Positions 1 through 6,595 of a DNA stretch of 13,455 bases are shown in pieces. Both the position numbers and the translations under genes were made by a program. The DNA lies in the NCBI GenBank assembly GCA_003022685.1, contig PXSV01000165.1, positions 3,083-16,537 on the forward strand, given 5' to 3'. This DNA comes from Halobacteriales archaeon SW_9_67_24 (GTDB lineage Archaea > Halobacteriota > Halobacteria > Halobacteriales > Halococcaceae). Numbering within the stretch: the stretch's first letter is position 1; the number at the start of each line of letters is the position of its first letter. The notes beneath the pieces were generated by a model. It ran no database searches. It was not told the DNA's origin and worked only from the letters and a program-made list of their open reading frames with translations.

Positions 1-2
1 CG

Positions 3-50
3 GTGACGACGCCCGACACTGCCGATCGGTACCACCACTGGCTGCGCTGA
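3..50 (+). CDS. C-terminal end of an unidentified protein (partial, 5' end outside window)
   Basis: This is an open frame running in from the left edge and ending in TGA; the last 15 residues read VTTPDTADRYHHWLR. Third codon positions are mostly G or C, as in the other genes here, and the other two frames look less protein-like. It would converge on the SDR gene that ends at 182. Too little is present to name a family. The upstream sequence would show whether this is a real gene tail. Confidence 0.4.
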   Translation: MTTPDTADRYHHWLR

Positions 51-96
51 CGAAACCAGGCGGCGAGTCATAGGGTCGGTTGTACGTCCTCCCTGT

Positions 97-150
97 ATTT
101 CGCCGACACGGGGTCGGCGGCTACTGGGAGACAGTCAGGACAATCCCTAT
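97..150 (-). repeat. Dispersed intergenic element, copy A
   Basis: The stretch 109-150 matches 4907-4948 at 38 of 42 positions without gaps, in the same orientation. Read on the - strand it begins ATAGGGATTG, passes through GTAGCCGCCGACCCCG and ends near CGAAAT, a hexamer also present at the end of copy B. Positions 101-119 form a perfect 7-bp stem with a 5-base loop. The copy lies 31 bases past the SDR stop codon, in the gap between convergent genes. A 3' untranslated RNA element, a transcript end or a decayed mobile repeat are all possible. Confidence 0.6.
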
Positions 151-181
151 GAACACCGCCTCGCGTGACCGGCCCGACGTC

Positions 182-919
182 TCAGACCCGCTCGGGCCGC
201 CACCCGCCGTCGACGGCGACGTTCTGGCCGCTCAGGTAGTCGCTGTCTTCCTCCAGGAAGAACAACATTGCCTGGCACATGTCCTCGAATTTCGCCGGTC
301 GGCCGCGGGGCAGGTCGTCGGGGAACACCGCGGAGTTCTCGACGACGTACGGCGAGATCGCGTTCACGGTGATCCCCCTCTTCTGGGTGTCGGCGGCGAG
401 CATCCGGGTGAACATCAGGACGCCCGCCTTCGCCACGAAATAGGGGAAGTTCTGCGGGCTGACGAGCAACCGATCGGCGCTCGCGTAGCCGACGTTGACG
501 ATCCGTCCCCACTCGGCCGCGCGCATCCCATCCAGTGCGCGCTTCGAACAGAGGTAGGTCCCGTTCAGGTTGGTTTCGAGCACCCGGTTCCACGTCTCGA
601 AATCGATCTCCTCCCAGTGAGTCGGCGCGAACGCCCCGACGTTGTTCACGAGCACATCCACGCTCCCCAACTCGTCTTCGACGGTCGCGAAACAGTCGTC
701 GACGGCGTCGGGATCGGTCACGTCGGCCTGGACGGTCGTGACGTCGACGCCGTGCCCGCGGGCCGTCTCGGCCACCTCGCTCGCGGCGTCGGCGCTAGTG
801 TTGTAGTGGACGGCGACAGACGCACCGCGGTCGGCGAGCGCGAGCAGGAGTTCGCGGCCGACGCCCTTCGCGCTGCCGGTCACCAGTGCTGTACGCCCGG
901 TGAGGTCGGGATCGATCAT
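182..919 (-). CDS. Short-chain dehydrogenase/reductase (SDR) family oxidoreductase
   Basis: A 245-residue classical SDR, expected to carry out NAD(P)(H)-dependent carbonyl/alcohol redox in the cytoplasm. The Rossmann cofactor motif TGSAKGVG is at residues 14-21 and NNVG at 92-95. The catalytic triad is S147, Y160 and K164; the Ser lies exactly 13 residues before the YxxxK Tyr, as in FabG-like enzymes. The C-terminus has the usual YLSGQNVAVDGG segment. Length is typical. The start is the ATG at 919, because a TATA-like box sits about 27 bases upstream, implying a leaderless mRNA; the open frame extends further but without family similarity. The substrate is unknown. The FabG-like architecture does not by itself indicate fatty acid synthesis in an archaeon. 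Confidence 0.93.
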   Translation of the reverse strand: MIDPDLTGRTALVTGSAKGVGRELLLALADRGASVAVHYNTSADAASEVAETARGHGVDVTTVQADVTDPDAVDDCFATVEDELGSVDVLVNNVGAFAPTHWEEIDFETWNRVLETNLNGTYLCSKRALDGMRAAEWGRIVNVGYASADRLLVSPQNFPYFVAKAGVLMFTRMLAADTQKRGITVNAISPYVVENSAVFPDDLPRGRPAKFEDMCQAMLFFLEEDSDYLSGQNVAVDGGWRPERV

Positions 920-942
920 GTCCCGCGTCCGCGCTCGGCGGA

Positions 943-950
943 CATATACC
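943..950 (-). promoter_or_regulatory. TATA-like box of the SDR gene
   Basis: On the - strand this reads GGTATATG, centred 27 bases before the ATG at 919. That spacing places the transcription start at or next to the start codon, the common leaderless arrangement in haloarchaea. Confidence 0.55.
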
Positions 951-997
951 GTCCGGACGGGGAAACGCTCTTGTCGGATCGCCATGAGAAGGGAACG

Positions 998-1258
998 ATG
1001 GCGACGGATGGGTCGAACGAGGAACTGTACGGGGTCGTCTACCGGGCGGTGAGCGACGCACTGTGGAACGTCGTCGGTACCGTGACGTTGGCTGGGGTGC
1101 TCGTCGTCGTGTTCTTCGTCGGACTGTCGATACTGTCGTCCGCAGCCACGGCAGGAGGGGCGGGCGGTTCGATCGTCGGCGTCGTTCTCGGCACGGCGAT
1201 CGCCGGGGGTACCGCGTTCGGGTTCGCGTGGCCGTTCGATCTCCTCCCGTGGTCCTGA
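998..1258 (+). CDS. Small membrane protein of unknown function
   Basis: An 86-residue protein. The N-terminus (about 1-24) is polar and cytoplasm-like. It is followed by a strongly hydrophobic segment at 25-48 (NVVGTVTLAGVLVVVFFVGL), an Ala/Gly-rich turn, and a second hydrophobic stretch at about 58-80 ending in WPFDLLPWS. This fits a two-helix membrane protein with no catalytic motif visible. The ATG at 998 is the first Met before the hydrophobic core; the same frame stays open upstream, but that part is antisense to the SDR gene and not protein-like. It is divergent from the SDR gene and 65 bases before the ROK kinase gene. I do not recognise the family. Confidence 0.7.
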   Translation: MATDGSNEELYGVVYRAVSDALWNVVGTVTLAGVLVVVFFVGLSILSSAATAGGAGGSIVGVVLGTAIAGGTAFGFAWPFDLLPWS

Positions 1259-1294
1259 CGGGTTCCGGCGTGTCACGCCGACGAACCACGAGGA

Positions 1295-1302
1295 ACTAAG
1301 TC
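1295..1302 (+). promoter_or_regulatory. Possible TATA-like box of the ROK kinase gene
   Basis: The sequence ACTAAGTC is centred about 26 bases before the ATG at 1324. The match is poor but the spacing suits a leaderless transcript. Confidence 0.35.
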
Positions 1303-1323
1303 GGCGAGTGCGACCAAGCGTGT

Positions 1324-2295
1324 ATGGCGATGTACGCCGGCGTCGACCTCGGCGCGACGAACGTCCGGGCGGTCGTCGCCGACGCCGACGGCGAGATCCG
1401 CGGCAGCGACGGCCGGCCGGTTCCCCCCGACCCACTCACGGGGCTGCCGGTCACCGAGGCGATCCTCGACTGTCTCCGGGCGGCGTGCGCGGCGGCGGAC
1501 ACGTCTCCAGGGACGATCGCGGCGGTCGGAGTGGCCGCCGCCGGCCGGCTCGACCCCACCGAGGGGATCGTCGAACCCACGAACATCCCGGTCGACACCG
1601 TCCCGCTCACGGGGCCGATCGCGAACCTCGTCGACACCGACCGGATCCATCTCCACAAGGACGTCGCCGCCGGCGTCATCGGCGAGCGGTACCACGCCGA
1701 ACGCAACCCCGACGACATGGTGTACCTCACGATTTCGAGCGGGATCGGCGCGGGCGTCGCCGTCGACGGCTCCGTTCTTCGGGGGTGGGACAGCAACGCC
1801 GGCGAGGCCGGCCACCTGACCGTCGATCCCGACGGGCGACGGACCTGTGGCTGCGGTCACGACGGCCACTGGGAGGCGTACTGCTCGGGCGTCAACATCC
1901 CGGACTACGCACGACTGCTCTGGAACGATGCCGATCGCCCCGCGACCGCCCTTCCGATCGACGACGAGGCGTTCGACGCCGTCGACGTGTTCGCCAACGC
2001 CCGCGAGGACGACTTCGCCGGGCGGGTCGTCGAGAAACTCGCGGAGTGGAACGCGATGGGGGTGGCGAACGTGGTCCACGCCTACGCGCCGCTCGTGGTC
2101 TCGATCGGCGGCGCGGTCGCGCTCAACAACGAGGCCCTGGTGGTCGATCCGATCCGCGAGCGCCTCGGTGACCTCGTGATGACCAACGTCCCGGAGGTCC
2201 GACTCACCGCCCTTGGCGACGACGTCGTGGTCCGGGGCGCGCTCGCCAGCGCGCTCACCGGCGGCACCGGCGACAAGGCGGATCGGCGCGGGTAG
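1324..2295 (+). CDS. ROK-family sugar kinase (glucokinase-like)
   Basis: A 323-residue ROK-family protein, expected to phosphorylate a hexose such as glucose or an N-acetyl amino sugar using ATP. The N-terminal phosphate loop is DLGATN at residues 8-13. The probable catalytic base is D113 in HKDVAAGVIGE. SSGIGAG forms the second phosphate motif, followed by the ROK signature E161-A-G-H164. The zinc motif reads CGCGHDGHWE at 175-184, with His182 where many family members have the third Cys. The length is usual for a ROK kinase, and there is no N-terminal HTH, so it is an enzyme rather than a repressor. The start at 1324 is backed by a box 26 bases upstream; an in-frame ATG at 1330 is an alternative. 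The exact sugar cannot be read from the sequence. Confidence 0.9.
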   Translation: MAMYAGVDLGATNVRAVVADADGEIRGSDGRPVPPDPLTGLPVTEAILDCLRAACAAADTSPGTIAAVGVAAAGRLDPTEGIVEPTNIPVDTVPLTGPIANLVDTDRIHLHKDVAAGVIGERYHAERNPDDMVYLTISSGIGAGVAVDGSVLRGWDSNAGEAGHLTVDPDGRRTCGCGHDGHWEAYCSGVNIPDYARLLWNDADRPATALPIDDEAFDAVDVFANAREDDFAGRVVEKLAEWNAMGVANVVHAYAPLVVSIGGAVALNNEALVVDPIRERLGDLVMTNVPEVRLTALGDDVVVRGALASALTGGTGDKADRRG

Positions 2296-2331
2296 GGGTC
2301 GGCGGATCGGCGGGCCGGCGGTCGGACCCCT
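2294..2331. terminator. Inverted repeat between convergent genes (possible bidirectional transcript end)
   Basis: AGGGGTC (2294-2300) pairs perfectly with GACCCCT (2325-2331) around a GC-rich 24-base interval. It starts at the last bases of the ROK stop codon and ends before the convergent cupin stop at 2342. No U-tract follows on either strand, so a terminator role is only suggested by position. Confidence 0.25.
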
Positions 2332-2341
2332 CAGTCCCGGA

Positions 2342-2821
2342 TCAGACGTCGGCGTCGATCGCCGCGCCGCACTCGGGGCATTCGAGCCCCATTCCCTCGT
2401 CGGTCATCGTGATCGCCAGCACGTCGCTCTCGTCGCACTCGGGGCAGGGCTGGGGAACACGCCCCTCGGTGGACTCCTTCGGCGCGCCGAGCGCCAGCGC
2501 GACGACGCGCTCGTCGCCCTCGTTGCGCCCCTGTTGGAACTCGCCGGGTGCGAACCGGATCGCCTCGCCGGCCGCCACCTCGACGCGTTCGCCCTCGGCG
2601 GTGGCCTCGGCCTTGGTTTCGAAGGTCGCGGTTCCCTCCTGGACGTAGAAGACCTCCTCCTGGTCGAGGTGGGCGTGCAACCCGCCCGAGAACGCCTGGT
2701 CCGGCTCCAGGGCGTAGTAGTTCAGCGCGAGGTCCTCGGTACCGAGCGGGTCGGAGAGGCCGCGCCGGTCGGCGTCGCCCATCTCGCTTCCGTCCGTATC
2801 GTCGATGGCAATCTTCTCCAT
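2342..2821 (-). CDS. Cupin-domain protein with C-terminal zinc ribbon
   Basis: A 159-residue protein. The first cupin motif is clear: GGLHAHLDQEEVFYVQEG, with H49, H51, E55 or E56 and G63. The second motif is present (APGEFQQGRN, about 91-100), but its metal-binding His is replaced by Gln. The C-terminus adds two CPxC knuckles, C126/C129 and C148/C151, forming a rubredoxin-like zinc ribbon about 20 residues across. No enzyme identity follows; a small-molecule-binding or regulatory cupin is as likely as a catalyst. The start is the ATG at 2821, with an AT-rich box about 30 bases upstream. The frame is open further upstream, but those residues lack similarity to cupins. It converges with the ROK gene and diverges from the LVIVD-repeat gene. 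Confidence 0.88.
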   Translation of the reverse strand: MEKIAIDDTDGSEMGDADRRGLSDPLGTEDLALNYYALEPDQAFSGGLHAHLDQEEVFYVQEGTATFETKAEATAEGERVEVAAGEAIRFAPGEFQQGRNEGDERVVALALGAPKESTEGRVPQPCPECDESDVLAITMTDEGMGLECPECGAAIDADV

Positions 2822-2848
2822 GCAAGGCCCCGCTACCGCCGACACGAA

Positions 2849-2855
2849 CAAAAAT
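2849..2855 (-). promoter_or_regulatory. TATA-like box of the cupin gene
   Basis: The - strand reads GATTTTTG, the only AT-rich run in this gap, about 30 bases before the ATG at 2821. It implies a leader of a few bases at most. Confidence 0.45.
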
Positions 2856-2931
2856 CCCCCTCCGGGTTCGCGAGGGGATCGACGGACCGCCGGAACCACA
2901 ACCCATACCCGCCCCCGACCGAAGACCGCGT

Positions 2932-4425
2932 ATGCGACGCCGGGAACTGCTGTGCACTGCGGTCGGGACGCTCATCCTGCCGGCCGTTACTCGGCGCTCG
3001 GCCGCACAGTCGGCCTACGAGCCGCTCGGGCGCGTCCCGCTCGACGGCGCGACCGAGGTCGTCGTGAGCGACGACGGCCGGACGGCGTTTCTCGCCGCCA
3101 CGACCGGGTTCGGGACGGTGGACCTGAGCGATCCCGGAAATCCCCAGGTGCTCGCCGAGCGCCGAGGCCTGCTCGCCGACCGCGAGAACGGTCCCCTTCA
3201 GGACATCCGCGATGCCACGGTCGCCGGCGACCGCCTCGCCGTCGTCGGTCCCGCGAACCCGAACGAGAGGATCAACGCGATGGTGCTCTACGACGTGAGC
3301 GATCCCGCAAGTCCGAAGCGGGTCGCGATTCACGAAACCGACTACGCCATCCACAACGCCTTTCTCACCGATGGCCGGGCGTACCTCTCGCAGTTCGACG
3401 GCGAAACCGTCGGGATGACGATCGTCGACATCGGGAACGACAACCCCGAGCGCGTCGGGCGCTGGTCGATCCTCGACGGGCCCGACTGGAGCGAGATACC
3501 CCTGTCCCCCGCAACGGTTCACGACATCTGGGTCCAGAGTGGGACGGCGTACGTCGCTCACTGGGACGCCGGGACGTGGCTGGTCGACGTGCGCGATCCG
3601 GGGGAGCCGACCGCGATCACCAGGATCGGTGGGCTTGCACCCGACGAACTCGCGTCGCTGTCGGGCGAGGCGCTCCGGCGCGCCCAGCTCGTGCCGCCGG
3701 GTAACTCCCACTACGTGACTGTCGACGACGACGCCGCGGTCATGGGGGTCGGCGTCGAATCGTGGGCGGTCGAGGGCGAGGGCGGACCGGGCGGGATCAC
3801 GCTCTGGGACATCGAATCCCCGCGCGAGGCCGAAGAGCTCGCCACGATCGACGCGCCACCGACGCCGGCCCCGAGCTACGACGGGCTCTGGACCACTGCC
3901 CACAACTTCGAGCTCACGAACGATCGACTCTACTCGTCGTGGTACCGCGGCGGCGTGAAGATCCACGACGTGAGCGATCCCGCGAACCCCGAGGAACTCG
4001 CCCACTGGCGGCGAACCGAGGAGACGAGCTTCTGGGCGAGCGTGCTCGCGGTTCCCGGGGACTTTTTCGTTGGCTGTAGCTGGAACCAGTACGGCGAGCT
4101 TCCCCAGGCGTACCTCTACACGTTCCCCGACCGCGCCAGCCCGGTACCGAACCCGGCGACAGCAGCCGCGACCGACCGCAACGCGCCGGCGACGCGAACC
4201 GGACCGAACCGCAGCGCAACGACGAACCGCGACGCGACGACCGCGAACGGCTCCGCACCGGGGGCGACCGGCTTGACAGGGGGGACCGAAACGCCGCTCG
4301 ACGGAACAAATGGAGGGGGAGGGGGTAGTGCCGGAGCGGGACCGGGCTTCGGCGTGCCCGCGGCACTCGGCGGGCTCGGGCTCGTGGCGTGGCGATACCA
4401 CCGGCGTGGTGGCGAGTCGGAGTAA
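2932..4425 (+). CDS. Exported LVIVD-repeat beta-propeller protein with PGF-CTERM sorting tail
   Basis: A 497-residue surface protein. The N-terminus MRRRELLCTAVGTLILPAV is a signal peptide with an Arg cluster compatible with Tat or Sec export. Six copies of the propeller-type strand followed by D-P-x-x-P lie near residues 62-71 (TVDLSDPGNP), 118-127 (VLYDVSDPAS), 163-172, 216-225 (WLVDVRDPGE), 289-296 and 344-352 (IHDVSDPAN), as in LVIVD-repeat proteins. A Thr/Asn/Ala/Gly-rich linker (about 405-468), likely glycosylated, leads to PGF at 471-473, a hydrophobic helix and a basic end (WRYHRR). This is the PGF-CTERM signal processed by archaeosortase A and linked to lipid anchoring. The ligand or partner is unknown. 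The start at 2932 directly precedes the signal peptide; the open frame upstream is antisense to the cupin gene. Confidence 0.9.
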   Translation: MRRRELLCTAVGTLILPAVTRRSAAQSAYEPLGRVPLDGATEVVVSDDGRTAFLAATTGFGTVDLSDPGNPQVLAERRGLLADRENGPLQDIRDATVAGDRLAVVGPANPNERINAMVLYDVSDPASPKRVAIHETDYAIHNAFLTDGRAYLSQFDGETVGMTIVDIGNDNPERVGRWSILDGPDWSEIPLSPATVHDIWVQSGTAYVAHWDAGTWLVDVRDPGEPTAITRIGGLAPDELASLSGEALRRAQLVPPGNSHYVTVDDDAAVMGVGVESWAVEGEGGPGGITLWDIESPREAEELATIDAPPTPAPSYDGLWTTAHNFELTNDRLYSSWYRGGVKIHDVSDPANPEELAHWRRTEETSFWASVLAVPGDFFVGCSWNQYGELPQAYLYTFPDRASPVPNPATAAATDRNAPATRTGPNRSATTNRDATTANGSAPGATGLTGGTETPLDGTNGGGGGSAGAGPGFGVPAALGGLGLVAWRYHRRGGESE

Positions 4426-4449
4426 CGTTGGAGGGCGACCAGTAATCGA

Positions 4450-4827
4450 TCACCGCAGCGCGTCGCGGTCGGCCGCGAAGCGCACCCGGTTGTGGACCGT
4501 TGGCCCGAGCGAGAGTTCGACCACGTTCTCGGTGAGTACGCGCCCGCCCTCGACCGGGACGCCCCACGTCGCGAAGCGGAGATACCCACGAATATCGTCG
4601 GCGTGGGTGAACAGGTCGAGGTACACGACGTCGTGTTCGGGGAACTCGCCTACGCTGTGAGCCTGGTCCATGTCGGAGTACACGGTATCGAGCCCGTCGA
4701 AGAACGATTCGAGGTCGTCGGCGGCGTCGCTCGTGGCTTCGACGACCGCCTCGCTCGCTGCACCGATCTCCTCGGTCGAGAGCCCTACGTCGACGAGCGC
4801 GCGCTGAGTACGCTGATCGAAGTGCAT
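4450..4827 (-). CDS. Conserved-looking haloarchaeal protein of unknown function
   Basis: A 125-residue soluble, very acidic protein. The N-terminal half looks helical (SEAVVEATSDAADDLESFFDGL, split around residues 25-46). The second half has a strand-rich pattern (HDVVYLDLFTHADDIRGYLRFATWG, around 65-89, then VLTENVVELSLGPTVHNRVRF to 117). There is no transmembrane segment, signal peptide or Cys. The mix of regular codon bias and alternating hydrophobic strands shows it is a genuine gene, but I cannot assign a family. The ATG at 4827 has a TATA-like box about 27 bases upstream. It converges on the LVIVD-repeat gene, with only 24 bases between the stops. Confidence 0.8.
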   Translation of the reverse strand: MHFDQRTQRALVDVGLSTEEIGAASEAVVEATSDAADDLESFFDGLDTVYSDMDQAHSVGEFPEHDVVYLDLFTHADDIRGYLRFATWGVPVEGGRVLTENVVELSLGPTVHNRVRFAADRDALR

Positions 4828-5135
4828 ACGGAGGGCTCGGCCGGCGGCGAGGAAAACCCCGCGATCGTCTCGTCGGAATTGTTGGGAGTCATTTCGGTAT
4901 GCCGTGCGGGGTCGGCGGCTACCGGGAAACAGTCACAACAATCCCTATCAGACCACCCTGGCGATGTACCCGCCAGGAACCCACAGACGAGGACGGTGAT
5001 CCACACCCCCGATCCCTCGGAGAAGGCTTCGTTGGCGAGGGACGGATGGAGGAAGTACACGGCGATGGTCACGACTGCCCCGATGATACCGGCGACGACT
5101 GCACTGACCTGCGTGGTGGTCGAGTTGGAACTCAT
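4785..5135 (-). CDS. Small two-helix membrane protein, probably frameshifted near its 3' end
   Basis: The intact frame is 116 residues, but only the first 57 or so look like protein: a polar start MSSNSTTTQ, helix 1 (VSAVVAGIIGAVVTIAVYFL), a loop, and helix 2 (GVWITVLVCGFLAG). After that the frame becomes Cys-rich with poor third-position bias, runs through repeat copy B, and overlaps the first codons and promoter of the gene starting at 4827. One extra base in the CCC run at 4969-4971 would give the natural ending GFLAGYIARVV with a TGA at 4948-4950, for about 62 residues. Either a one-base deletion (mutation or sequencing error) or a genuine extended protein is possible. The ATG at 5135 is chosen from a TATA-like box about 30 bases upstream; a TTG at 5138 also exists. 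Confidence 0.6.
   Translation of the reverse strand: MSSNSTTTQVSAVVAGIIGAVVTIAVYFLHPSLANEAFSEGSGVWITVLVCGFLAGTSPGWSDRDCCDCFPVAADPARHTEMTPNNSDETIAGFSSPPAEPSVCTSISVLSARSST
4851..4860 (-). promoter_or_regulatory. TATA-like box of the gene starting at 4827
   Basis: The - strand reads GGGGTTTTCC, centred about 27 bases before the ATG at 4827, consistent with a leaderless start. It lies inside the unshifted 3' extension of the neighbouring membrane-protein frame, which argues that this extension is not real coding sequence. Confidence 0.45.
4891..4948 (-). repeat. Dispersed intergenic element, copy B
   Basis: This is the second copy of the element at 97-150, with 38 of 42 identical bases over 4907-4948 and the same CGAAAT end on the - strand. 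It begins exactly at the TGA (4948-4950) that would end the small membrane protein after correction of its frame. The stem of copy A is weaker here (GCCG 4901-4904 with CGGC 4913-4916, 8-base loop). Both copies therefore follow the 3' end of a - strand gene. Similarity stops at both ends of the block, as expected for a discrete unit. Confidence 0.6.
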
Positions 5136-5160
5136 CAATCGAAAGCATCCGCGGAAACGA

Positions 5161-5169
5161 ATCTAAACG
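5161..5169 (-). promoter_or_regulatory. TATA-like box of the small membrane protein gene
   Basis: The - strand reads CGTTTAGAT, about 30 bases before the ATG at 5135. Just upstream is a perfect 10-base palindrome, GGCATATGCC (5177-5186), which could be an operator for a dimeric regulator. The palindrome's role is conjecture. Confidence 0.45.
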
Positions 5170-5228
5170 TTGTGCCGGCATATGCCACGGTTCCGCCGAG
5201 GGGCGGTCACTCCGACGGGCGTGGCGGC

Positions 5229-6179
5229 TCAAAGCGGCAGCTCCGGATCGTAGCCGATCGCGTCGACTGCCGCATCGATCAACCCCTCGGTTCCCACTTC
5301 ATCGTCGACGCTCAGGTAGTGATCGGCGTCGAGATCGCGCGACCGATCGGCCTTCGAACAGACCGTGAGCACCGGGACATCGAAGCGCTCGCGGACGGCG
5401 GTTTCGAGCGCGCGCTGGTCGGCGAGGGGGTAGCCACACGACTCGCTCGGATCGACGAAGACGAGCACGCAGTCGGCGGCGTGGGCGAGCGCGCTCTCGG
5501 CCTGGAGCTCGATGTCGTTGCGTTCGGCCGAGTCGCGATCGAGCAGCCCAGGAGTATCGACCAGCTGATAGCGGATGTGATCGCGGGTGAGGTGGCCGAC
5601 GCCGACTCGCGTCGTCGTGAAGGGGTACGACGCGATCTCGTGGCGCGCGTTCGTGACGTAGTTGACGAAGGCGGACTTGCCGACGTTCGGAAAGCCCGCG
5701 ACCACGATCGTCGGTTCGTCGGGCCGGATGTCGGGGAGGTCCCGGAGGTCGTTGCGCGCTTCGCCGAGGCGGTCGAGGTCGTCGGCGACCTCCTCGACCA
5801 CGTCCGCGAGCCGCGCAAACGCCTGTTTCCGGAGCTTGCGTGCGGTCTCGATGTCGGCGTGGAGTCGGCCCTGGTATTCGTCTTTGATCTCGTCGGTCTT
5901 CCGGCTCGCCCCCCCGACCTCGGAGAGGCTCTTTCGTACTGCGTCGACGTCGACGAGGGAGTCGGCGAGCTCGTAGTAGAAGGGGTCGACGGTGTCGAAA
6001 TCGGGCCAGCTCGTCACGACGTGTTCCAAATTGTCGGAGAGCACGTTCGCCGCGGTCTGGAGCATCGACTGCTGGGCCTCGACACCGGATTTCGCCCGAC
6101 CAGCGCGCGTCGCCAGCGAGAACGCCCGATCGATCAGCTCCGCCGCGGTGGGCGTCGTCGGGAGCTCTTCGAAAATCAT
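5229..6179 (-). CDS. Nog1-like GTP-binding protein (OBG/DRG superfamily)
   Basis: A 316-residue GTPase. An N-terminal helical region of about 150 residues (including DEYQGRLHADIETARKLRKQAFARL) is followed by the G domain. The G motifs are G1 GFPNVGKS 162-169, G2 around PFTTTR 187-191, G3 DTPG 208-211, and G4 SKAD 275-278 in place of NKxD. The helical domain before a G domain with PFTTT is the layout of the Nog1 family. Eukaryotic Nog1 acts in 60S ribosome assembly and has a long C-terminal tail; this protein ends soon after the G domain, as archaeal members do. A role in large-subunit maturation is inferred from the family. The ATG at 6179 has a strong AT-rich box about 28 bases upstream. Confidence 0.92.
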   Translation of the reverse strand: MIFEELPTTPTAAELIDRAFSLATRAGRAKSGVEAQQSMLQTAANVLSDNLEHVVTSWPDFDTVDPFYYELADSLVDVDAVRKSLSEVGGASRKTDEIKDEYQGRLHADIETARKLRKQAFARLADVVEEVADDLDRLGEARNDLRDLPDIRPDEPTIVVAGFPNVGKSAFVNYVTNARHEIASYPFTTTRVGVGHLTRDHIRYQLVDTPGLLDRDSAERNDIELQAESALAHAADCVLVFVDPSESCGYPLADQRALETAVRERFDVPVLTVCSKADRSRDLDADHYLSVDDEVGTEGLIDAAVDAIGYDPELPL

Positions 6180-6201
6180 GGTCGCTGGTAGCGTACACGC
6201 A

Positions 6202-6212
6202 CGTAAAAACGC
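6202..6212 (-). promoter_or_regulatory. TATA-like box of the Nog1-like GTPase gene
   Basis: The - strand reads GCGTTTTTACG, centred about 28 bases before the ATG at 6179, indicating a leaderless transcript. It lies in the 65-base gap shared with the divergent gene at 6245, for which the same AT-rich block is about 38 bases upstream. Confidence 0.55.
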
Positions 6213-6244
6213 GTCAGTCGGCGGCGCGCCGAGTAGCTGGGGGT

Positions 6245-6595
6245 ATGACGAATTGGCGCGCGGTCGGCATCGGGTTTCTCGTCGAGGTCGTCCTCGGCGT
6301 CGTCGGGGCCGTGATCCCGGTTCTCGGCCAGCTCGGCGCGGGGTTGATCGGCGGGTTCGTCGCGGGTTACATCGCCGGCGGCGGCCTCGGGAGCGGGTTC
6401 TGGCACGGACTGCTCGCCGGCGCGCTCGGCGGGATCATCGTCGCCGTCCTGCTGAGCGTCGTCACCCTCGTGGTGGACCTCGGTCTCGCGACCGCCGGGC
6501 TGTTGGGCGGGAGCGTGCTCGTCGTCGGCGTGACGATCGCGTTCATCCTCGCGGTCCCGAGCGCGATTACCGGCGCTATCGGCGGCGCTCTCTGA
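6245..6595 (+). CDS. Four-helix membrane protein, DUF5518-like
   Basis: A 116-residue, very hydrophobic protein with hydrophobic stretches at about 7-28, 29-46, 54-78 and 82-105. The glycine-rich core LIGGFVAGYIAGGGLGSGFWHGLLAGALGG (split around residues 34-63) is characteristic of the small haloarchaeal membrane proteins grouped as DUF5518, a family name I give from memory and with moderate certainty. Function is unknown. The ATG at 6245 precedes the first helix, and the gene is divergent from the GTPase gene. It converges with hisE, leaving 27 bases between the stops. The AGYIA motif resembles the corrected C-terminus of the small protein at 5135, likely a shared membrane-packing motif rather than homology. 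Confidence 0.82.
   Translation: MTNWRAVGIGFLVEVVLGVVGAVIPVLGQLGAGLIGGFVAGYIAGGGLGSGFWHGLLAGALGGIIVAVLLSVVTLVVDLGLATAGLLGGSVLVVGVTIAFILAVPSAITGAIGGAL

Noticed and set aside
80..1258. A 392-residue + strand open frame ending in the small membrane protein
   Set aside because: Its first 300 residues are antisense to the SDR gene, which has complete catalytic motifs. Only the part from 998 looks like protein.
4899..6191. A 430-residue + strand open frame across the GTPase gene, beginning in repeat copy B
   Set aside because: It is the mirror frame of the Nog1-like GTPase. The shared VGGYxETVxTIP peptide seen in both repeat copies has mostly amino-acid-changing differences, so it is unlikely to be coding.
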